From the NCBI GenBank assembly GCA_020736575.1, contig JAGPYM010000007.1, forward strand, positions 992,001 through 1,056,000: 64,000 bases of DNA. The letters run 5' to 3'. The notes below the pieces were generated by a model, which made no database searches, had not been told where the DNA came from, and worked only from the letters and a program-made list of their open reading frames with translations. Each line of letters opens with the position of its first letter. The first letter of the stretch is position 1. Shown in pieces: positions 56,537-64,000 of this stretch. The position numbers and the translations under genes are program-made. The DNA is from Thelonectria olida (lineage: Eukaryota; Ascomycota; Sordariomycetes; Hypocreales; Nectriaceae).

Positions 56537-56952
56537 TTATCCATCATTTTTGACATGACGATCTCTTTTTGCCTCAATGGCACTCTTTGCAAGAATCACC
56601 TTGCATCCAGTGCTGTGTGTGACTTTCGAGAGGGTGGGTGGTTCAGTCCAGGGATTTCTATTAATCTTCGGGACGACTTAGTTGCTCGCACTCTAACGCC
56701 GTAGACGATGGCTTTGACTCTACATATCTCTTCATCCTCAGGCCAACGTATGACATGGGAAGTTGGGCTGGTGTTATCACGCCAAGGGAGGCTTGCTACT
56801 CGATATCTGATATCTGTTGTGTTCGTTGGTCTTGGATGTTTGAATCTCCTGGCAGCGCTCGCCATGTTCTTTACCAGGAGCATCACCCTGCTCGCCCTTT
56901 TCATCGGAGACACTGATTGGTGCACTTGGTTAATCAAAACCATCCCGACATC
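56537..56952. other. Gap between tRNA-Gly and dihydroxyacetone kinase
   Basis: About 415 bp with the tRNA terminator and the kinase 3' UTR. Short plus-strand frames here have no support. Confidence 0.5.
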
Positions 56953-58745
56953 TTAGCCACTCAATCCAAGGAAAAACACAGCCAGACCCCAGGCGCCTGG
57001 ATCCGGGACCTCCTGATACCCGCTCCCTCCTACATACACCGACCGTCCCAGACTGGCCTGCATCCCCTTAGTCTCATCAGCCGCTTTCCTCGCTGCCTCG
57101 GCAGCCTTCTGCACGTCGCCCGTCTCTCCGAGCACCTCGACAAACGGGTACAGGGCATCCACCAAGGTGCGATCGCCTGGCCGAGCGGGCGTGTACTTGG
57201 AGAACGCCTCGCTGCTCTGCTTCAGCGCCTCTGCCCATACGTCAGGAGAAGCGGTGCCGGGAGCGAGACCGCGGAGGGCGTGGACGAGGGCGTTGAGGAA
57301 GATGGCGTAGAGGGCCCCTGACGTGCCGTCCATGGTGTTTTCCACGATGGGCACAATGGAGGCGACGTCGACCACGGCGTCACCGGTAAAGGGGTGTTCG
57401 CTTAGGTGCTTGAGAATTGCTGTTTTGGCAATATTAGTTGGCTGCGATTCTTGTCATTGTTGCTTTGCTTACCTTCAGCTCCTCGCTTCAGACCAATCCC
57501 GCAGTCTCCGTCTCCGACCACGGTGTCGTACCTGGTGACATCGGGTTCAGCCTCAATAACCTTTTCGAGAGCGTTCTTGAGGGCCGTTTGAGCCGCAGCT
57601 GCATCCATCTTCAGGTCGCTGGGCTTGGTCTCCTGGGTGACACCAGCATTATCCGTTCTCGTGGCCGCGTTCTTGGCCTCCCAGGTGCTTGTCTGGATGG
57701 GCGCCGACCACCCGACGACTTCTGTAGAGGCATCGAGCAACTCAACCATGCTCGGAGCATCGAACTTGGGAGGAACGACGTTGAGAAGTGTGATGCTGAA
57801 CCCCAGCCCATTCAGACTCGTCATATAAGTGCCGCTCAGCGTGCGAACGGGCTTGATGCTGTACTTGGAATCCAGCTGGCTAGCGACTTCGGCTGTGATG
57901 CCACCCATTTCAAGGACACTGACGCCCCCAAGATTGTTGATCAGAAGAACGACCTCGCTGGGCTTGGATTCGAGGAATGCGCGGTCCTTGTCGTTGGGGT
58001 CCAGGAGCTGATTCAACATCTTGGCTACCAGGTCGGGCAACTCGAGTTTGGATCTCTCGGATCCAGGTTCGTTGTGGATTCCCATTCCGACCTCGACTTC
58101 TCCCACGTCCAGAACCCCTTCGTCGTCAATCTTGCGGCCTGGCACATGGACGTGCTCCAAGCTTGCTCCTACGCTGACCATGTTGGCGGCCGTGAGGCGC
58201 GCATAGTCGGCCACCTGTTCAAGAGGTTTGCCCAATGCGGCCAAGGCACCTGAGATCTTGTGAACGAGAACGGTACCGGCGATGCCACGACGGCCGACCT
58301 TGCCGGCCTTTGCGCGACCAACACCAACGTCGTCGCCGACAACGACCATCTCAACCTGCAGACCAGCGGCCTTTGCCTTTTCCACAGCCATGCCAAAGTT
58401 GAGGACATCGCCGGTGTAGTTCATGACAGTGACCAAGACGCCGTTGGAGGTGTCGACGCGCGAAGTGATGGCTGTGCGGATCTGCTCGGCCGAGGGACTG
58501 GCGAAGATGGTGCCAGCTACAGCGGCGGAGAGCATTCCCTTCCCGACCATGCCTGCAAAGGAGGGCTCGTGGCCGGAGCCGCCGCCGGAGATGATGGAGA
58601 CCTGGCCAGCATCGCTTGAAGAGGGACGGCGATAGACGATCTTGTGATCGGGGTCTAAGGCAATGGATGGGTTGGTGAGAGTGAGACTGTGGAGGGCCGA
58701 GTTGACGAGGTGAGCGGGATCGTTGATGAAGTGTTTGGCGGACAT
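56953..58745 (-). CDS. DAK1: Dihydroxyacetone kinase
   Basis: ATP-dependent kinase converting dihydroxyacetone (and glyceraldehyde) to the phosphate, used in glycerol use and in detoxifying dihydroxyacetone. Exons 58745-57473 and 57419-56953 give 579 aa; the 53-nt intron has a CTAAT branch site. The DhaK domain has SGGGSGHEPSFAG (residues 53-65) and GMGIHNEPGS with His224 at the position that binds substrate covalently in the family. The DhaL domain has TVVGDGDCGIGLKRGAE (Mg-ATP aspartates) split from the rest by the intron, and DGTSGALYAIFLNAL. The C-terminus GLAVFFLGLSG is hydrophobic, as often in fungal DAKs. The single-chain architecture is the eukaryotic ATP-using form. Confidence 0.95.
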
Positions 58746-61035
58746 GGTTTACGAGGTCAATTTCAAATATTGTTCGCTTGATGATGATGATGAATTCAGA
58801 ACATCCACATTGGAGAGTAATACTATCTTGAGACAAATAACGATCAATTTTCTTCAATCAGGTGAGCTGCTGCGCTTGGCAGCTGCTTCCTGGGGTATAG
58901 CTAAAGCGGGGGAATCGCGGGGTTGATGAGGTTTGTGGGACGGGAGGATTGTCAGGCAACGATTTAATAGGCAGTGACGGGTAAAATCAGCCAGGAGGGA
59001 ATATGTGAAATGGAAGAATTGCTTGCTCGTGCCATGTCTCCTCTGCTTTTTCGGGATGCGCTCTGAGAGTTGGGAACACTTGGGTGGAAACTTGTAGCGC
59101 TCAGTGGCTCAAGTTTTCTATCATGGGAATTCAGCACTCATAGCACGGCCATGTAATTCCCTGCTTGCTTAGGTCCCTACATATGCCAAATATCTCCTCG
59201 GCTGGTCGGCACCTCATGGCGGTCCCGATATATCCGGGCCATCTCAAACTGCAGACAAAACCGATATAAAACCGCCATGAGACTAATGGCTGCCAGGTCC
59301 CGGGAGATCGGCTCGTAGGGTTCGTGATGGAGGGATGGCGCATGAGTTATACACGGAGGATGACGTCTTTCTTGATTGACCACGGTACGTATTCTTAACG
59401 AGCAATTACTATTCATGCTCCCCCCCAGATTTTTGACACTTCATCTCCACTGCTCGCCAACTCGCCAAGGTGAATCACTGCCTTGGCGATGGAGGCTTTT
59501 GAGCATCAAGAGTACAGGGCTGAATGACGATGGCCTTGGCGATTGATCCTAATGAGGACTTGACGATGTGGTTATATGTGAATTAAAAGCCCGCAATATT
59601 GAGTTCCTTCCAGAGTTATCAGATTTCAAGGTTACCCAAAGAGGAAATTCTCAACAGTCACGTCAGGCACAGCCACTGTACCAAAATTACGACAAGTTAG
59701 ACGGTAGATGATGCTGATGGCGAGTCGGAAATAATATGTACGCAGACCCAAGGGCAGCCAAACGTGGGCCTGCGTACGTACGCCCGGTTACGTACGAAGC
59801 AGGGGCCGTGGCTGCGACAAAGCCTACGACTCTTTTCAACGGCCCCGCTGGCGTCGGCCATAAACACGCGGCTCATCTTTTCAAAAGCCGTTTGTCCTGT
59901 ATTTCGTTTATAGCGAGATTGCCTCCCCTGAGAAGGAATCGGACAGGCGCCTTGGCGTTTGTGGTTGCGGCGGATCATTTGCACTGCCTCTTTCTATTGC
60001 CATCTTTGCTTTCCGCATTCTGCGACGTTGTAGAGCCAAGAGCCAAGCCGGGAGCTATCAATGATGGATGGCATCAGATGGAAGAGTCAAAGGCGAACCG
60101 TTCTTCTGGTGCCGCCGGGGCTCCCGATGATGATGACGACCCACCACGGGAACAGCAAGAAACATGAACGACCAACGCTGCCAAGATGTGCATACTACCT
60201 GACTACCAAGATACATCAATACATCGATACGTCGATACAATCCGCACTTTGTTACGGCCGTCATGGTGCGGTGTCAAGGTCTCTCTCGTAACCAGGTAAG
60301 AACGTATACACAGCCTCACTCGAATACGGACCATCATCGTATCTTGTCAGCCGCCACAACAACCACCTCCTCGGAATGTGACATGTCGATGCAACTCTCT
60401 CTCTCTGTATGGAAATTGCCCTCATTCAACATTAGCTCCTCTTAGCGCCCACACTACACGGAACTTCTAGAGATCCAAGGCGGCTTCTGGACCCTCGCCT
60501 GTCGAAGTGGACACATGAAAAGCCCCTGGGGAAACGGGCCCGGGCCTCTTCTCCTCCAGAACCTTTGATTCGAATCCAACCACTCGTCGCCTACCTTTAT
60601 CGTCATATGGGTGGGGGCGAGATGGTGTTGGCCACGCGGCCCAGAGAGGGAGAACGCACGAGGTAGTGAGAAGAAGCACATCCGGCATGGCATACTCTAA
60701 GAGGGGGGCTCTTCTTCGGACACGTCCTCGACGAGGGTCGTCATCTCGTTTCTTTTACTGTCACTGTAGTACTATTCACTGTTCTTCCTCTTCCTGATTT
60801 TGCTTTCACGTCTGGGTTTACACACTTGTCGTCTACTCTTTGCGTCTCTCGTTTATCGCCATTGTTACTTACGAGAGGACCAGGGGCCGGGCTGGACCTT
60901 GAAACGTTACCTGGGCCTGAGTGGTGATCTTGTTCGCCATCTCTCTCAACTTGAAATTGACAGTTCCTCTCTCGTTAAACTTTTACAACCCGTCTATCGT
61001 TCGGAAGGGTGCGAGACCTTCACACAACCTGCACC
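58746..61035. other. Gene-free stretch, divergent promoters (about 2.3 kb)
   Basis: It lies between the dihydroxyacetone kinase and GH76 start codons. It contains a cluster of CGTACG palindromes (listed separately) and CT-rich sequence near 60730-60800. No gene was supported on either strand. Confidence 0.5.
59773..59796. repeat. CGTACG palindrome cluster
   Basis: CGTACGTACG followed 8 bp later by CGTACG, with more GTACG units nearby. Self-complementary and isolated in a gene-free area. Function unknown. Confidence 0.5.
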
Positions 61036-62518
61036 ATGAGATCGTTACTTCACACAACTTCCTTAGCATTGGGTCTTTGGGGGACTTCGGTCAATGCCAT
61101 CGATGTGACGTGGACGGACGACTGTAGGTTGATCAGCTTGACATGGCATTGAATTCTGCTGATACAGACACAGCTTCTATCAAGGAGGCTGCTGCTACTG
61201 TCGCCTATGGCCTCGTCAAATTCTACACCGGCAACAACACTGGCGATGTGCCCGGTAACCTGCCAGACCCCTATTACTGTAAGTTCTCACGAGGAGAGTC
61301 ACCTCAACTCGGCACACGTAGCTGATGGCATTCATCTCAGGGTGGGAGGCCGGTGCCATGTTCGGCGCCCTCATCGACTACTGGTGGATAACAGGCGACG
61401 AATCCTACAACAACATCACCACCCAGGCCATCCTCCACCAAGTCGGCGACGACGAAGACTTCATGCCCTCCAACCAGACCCTCACCGAGGGCAACGACGA
61501 CCAGGGCTTTTGGGCCATGGCCGCCATGGCTGCCGCCGAGCGCAAGTACCCCGACCCCCCGGACGACGACCCCCAGTGGCTCGCCCTCACCCAGGCCGTC
61601 TTCAACGAGTACGTCACGCGCTGGGACACGGAGCACTGCGAGGGCGGCATGCGCTGGCAGATCTTCACCTTCAACACGGGCTACAACTACAAGAATTCCA
61701 TCTCCAACGGCTGCTTCTTCAACATTGCCGCCCGCCTCGCCCGCTACACCGGCAACGACACCTACTCGGACTGGGCCGCCAAGATCTGGAAGTGGGAGGA
61801 GACGGTCGGCCTTCTGACCGACTACAAGGTTTATGATGGTATTACCGTCAGCGACTCCAACTGCTCGTCGACGGATACCGCCCAGTGGAGCTACAACGCC
61901 GCCATCTTCCTGCACGGCGCCAGCGTCATGTACAACATCACCGAGAGCAGCACGTGGAAGACGCGCATCGACGGCATGCTCGAGGACGTCACCAGCACCT
62001 TTGTCAAGAGCAACGTCATGTACGAGCACTTCTGCGAGCAGACGGAGCAGTGCAACCAGGACCAGCAGAGCTTCAAGGGCTACCTGTCGCGCTGGCTGGC
62101 GGCGACGACGCAGATGGCGCCCTACACGTACGAGACCATCTACCCGCTGATCCTCGCCTCGGGCAAGGCGGCGGCGACGGTGTGCACGGGGACTGACGCC
62201 GACTACAAGGGCCACGCGGGGACGGCGTGCGGCTTCTCGTGGCTGGAGACGTCGTACGACGGGAAGGTGGGCGTGGGCGCGCAGATGAACGCCATGAGCG
62301 TCATCATGTACACGCTGGTGGACCAGGCGACGACGCCGTACACGACGACGACGGGCGGGACGTCCAAGGGCAATGCGAATGCCGGAAACAGCGACTCGAA
62401 CAACGCGAAGAAGAACGAGAAGACCATCACGGGGGCCGATAGGGCAGGGGCTGCCATCATCACCGTTATTATGTCTGCTGGTGTGGTGGCAGGCACGTAT
62501 TTCGTCTTGAGTGGATAA
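61036..62518 (+). CDS. GH76 wall enzyme, Dfg5/Dcw1 type
   Basis: Glycoside hydrolase family 76 protein; fungal Dfg5/Dcw1 members transfer GPI-mannoproteins from the membrane to wall glucan. Exons 61036-61123, 61174-61278 and 61341-62518 give 456 aa (two more residues if the 61168 acceptor is used). Signal peptide: MRSLLHTTSLALGLWGTSVN. The catalytic pair lies in GNDDQGFWAMAAMAAAE (Asp117, Asp118). Other family motifs: DVPGNLPDPYYWWEAGAMFG, FNTGYNYKNSISNGCFF and LHGASVMYNIT. The tail has a Gly/Asn/Ser-rich spacer, a few basic residues and a hydrophobic end (AAIITVIMSAGVVAGTYFVL), fitting a GPI signal. The two acceptors of intron 1 are 6 nt apart and both keep frame. Confidence 0.93.
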
Positions 62519-62991
62519 GAAGAGGATATATAGAGGAAAAGAAGAGGGAGGAAAACCTCAAGGGAGCTGTTTGGCGTTGGCTGGCGTTTGTTTTAAGGTT
62601 GAAAGAATACCTGGATATCTTGATATTGGTTTCGATACCTCTTCTATCCGTTGCAAAGGCACTGCGAACTGTTTTCTAGACTTGTACGACAAATAAAATA
62701 AATACGTCGAATAACGCCTTTCGAAGGAGTCTACGAGAGCACAGTTCGAGATGGGGAAGATGGCGATGAATTGTACAATACATATGAATTATAACCGTGT
62801 CGTCTCCTTTTCGTTCTAACATTGACAACCTTTCCGAAACTCCGGCGCCATATCCAAAGGAAACCCTCATTACCCAAGATTCTAGGTATGTCTCTATGAC
62901 ATGTGGTCTCTATATAGACCAAATCCATCTTTGCTCGCTATATCTCACAAGTCCATCTCATAAAGTCGTACGTACACAAGTGTCAACACCC
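62519..62991. other. Gene-free stretch between convergent genes
   Basis: 473 bp between GH76 and monooxygenase-domain protein stop codons. AATAAAATAAA at 62691-62702 is a likely GH76 poly(A) signal region. Confidence 0.55.
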
Positions 62992-63840
62992 TTAGACATC
63001 CTCCTGCTCCGGAATGCGACCCTGATCATCCCGCGCCATTCGCGAATACTGCGTCTTCAGCGCAGGCGTGTTGGCATTGACAAGCGCATTCGCCCACCGC
63101 GGCTGCTCGCCCTCCTTGCCCAGCTTGACGGCCGATCCGCCCAGCAGAATGGGCCGGCAGTTCAGGTAGACCGTCTCGTACGACTTGGCGGGCACGATGT
63201 ACGTCTCATGGAAGACGCCAATGTGCTCGTACGACTTGTGCGCGTTGAGCCAGTCCCAGGCCTGGCGGTGCAGCGGCTCGTGGGCGAAGCGGTGCAGGCC
63301 CTCGACATCGCGGAAGAAGATGGTCAGGATGCTCGTGTTGTGGCTGCCACGCTCGTCTCCGCGCCACGAGCTGACGTTGAGCAGGCCGAGCTCCTCGCGG
63401 CGGTCGATTAGGTCCTGCTTCATCTTGATGAAGAAGGCACCCATCTCCTTGACGCCGGGGGCGAGCGGGCCGAGCGGGTGGTTGAACTGGGAGCCGATGT
63501 TGAAGACGACGATGGGAGCCTCGGCAGGGTTGGAGTTGAAGTGGCCGGTGGCGGCGGTTTCGACCGAGGGGATCTGGGCGCTGGCTCGGCCGTGGACGAC
63601 GTGCGTCTTGAACTCGTTGGAGAGCGGGTTGCGGCCCTGGATGACGGTGGTGATGATGGAGTTGAGGAGGAGGACGACGGGAGGGACGATTGCCCAGCGG
63701 AGAGGGAGGATGAGAGAGAGGATGACTTGGGAGAAGGCGCCGATGAGAAGAATGGTGTGAAACTTGAAGCCGTCTTTGAGGAAGGCCTGGATGGGTGTTA
63801 GTCGGTTGATGGCGAGTGAGGGCATTCGGAGCTCATTCAT
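62992..63840 (-). CDS. Monooxygenase-domain (DUF4188) membrane protein
   Basis: Intronless, 282 aa, ATG at 63840. An N-terminal hydrophobic hairpin (TILLIGAFSQVILSLILPL, then IVPPVVLLLNSIITTVI) suggests membrane anchoring. The following domain has VFNIGSQFNHPLGPLAPGVK, SWRGDERGSHNTSILTIFFR and FHETYIVPAKSYETVYLNCR, the pattern of the fungal DUF4188/monooxygenase-type ferredoxin-like fold. These proteins are found near secondary metabolism genes in some fungi, but no such cluster is visible here and the window ends just beyond. The reaction is unknown. An additional upstream exon cannot be excluded. Confidence 0.82.
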   Translation of the reverse strand: MNELRMPSLAINRLTPIQAFLKDGFKFHTILLIGAFSQVILSLILPLRWAIVPPVVLLLNSIITTVIQGRNPLSNEFKTHVVHGRASAQIPSVETAATGHFNSNPAEAPIVVFNIGSQFNHPLGPLAPGVKEMGAFFIKMKQDLIDRREELGLLNVSSWRGDERGSHNTSILTIFFRDVEGLHRFAHEPLHRQAWDWLNAHKSYEHIGVFHETYIVPAKSYETVYLNCRPILLGGSAVKLGKEGEQPRWANALVNANTPALKTQYSRMARDDQGRIPEQEDV

Positions 63841-64000
63841 ACATATGTTTTTGTGGTAGGCTTGAAGTGAAGAGGCACGTTGGTCGTGGCCAACTTTGGT
63901 TGAAATTCGGGACGATACATGGTGAATTGATGAGGTTGTGTTGTTGAGTGAAGATGACGTTTGCTGACTGTGTTGAATGTGCTGCTGCGTGAGTGAGTGT
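63841..64000. other. Right edge, upstream of the DUF4188 gene
   Basis: 160 bp of promoter-like sequence; nothing specific seen. Confidence 0.5.

Noticed and set aside
57438..58253. Antisense ORF of 271 codons opposite dihydroxyacetone kinase
   Set aside because: No domain or splice support; overlaps a certain gene entirely.
61337..62215. Antisense ORF of 292 codons opposite GH76
   Set aside because: Low-complexity Val/Gly/Arg sequence mirroring the coding strand.
1..64000. CRISPR arrays, bacterial operons, prophage or plasmid origins
   Set aside because: None seen; the window is eukaryotic nuclear sequence with spliced genes.

Overview
This window looks like nuclear DNA of a filamentous ascomycete, most likely a Sordariomycete. 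Genes are split by short GT-AG introns (about 44-120 nt, most near 55). Coding third positions are GC-rich, several tRNA genes carry an intron after position 37, and the gene families are fungal: GH76 Dfg5-like, CCG-6-like wall protein, PTH11-like receptor, AMS2/SPT21-type GATA protein, SesA/NB-ARC/TPR receptor. The genus cannot be fixed from the sequence alone. Exon limits below come from reading splice sites by eye and checking that every junction keeps frame.

Left part (1-24 kb): VPS54 (GARP tethering complex) and MCM5 (replicative helicase) diverge from a 521-bp shared promoter holding an ACGCGT box. Then come a small secreted protein, an unusually gene-poor stretch of about 6 kb, a GPI-anchored wall protein, APC8/CDC23, a small cysteine-bearing protein of unknown function, and farnesyl diphosphate synthase. 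Middle (24-34 kb): a large RA-PH domain protein, an RmlD/MAT2B-like reductase with a 20-nt microexon, an AT-rich patch beside a broken unknown ORF, tRNA-Gly(UCC), and a seven-TM PTH11-like receptor.

Accessory-looking part (36-44 kb): a secreted FAD/BBE oxidase, a tandem tRNA-Cys pair, an unknown acidic-tailed protein that may be a diverged ADP-ribosyltransferase-like fold, and an NLR-type receptor (SesA, NB-ARC, TPR) broken by an apparent one-base frameshift. This pair of genes lies between the tRNA-Cys pair and an intron-bearing tRNA-Met and has an AT-rich tract between its members. It is the best candidate for something unusual in the window.

Right part (44-64 kb): MFAP1-like splicing factor converging on POL12 (DNA polymerase alpha B subunit, again with ACGCGT upstream), an AMS2/SPT21-like GATA protein, mitochondrial 3-hydroxyisobutyryl-CoA hydrolase, tRNA-Gly(GCC), dihydroxyacetone kinase, a GH76 Dfg5-type wall enzyme, and a membrane-anchored monooxygenase-domain protein. 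MCM5, POL12, the SPT21-like gene and APC8 are all cell-cycle functions, though scattered rather than clustered. Most of the window is ordinary core genome; long intergenic stretches are noted where nothing could be supported.
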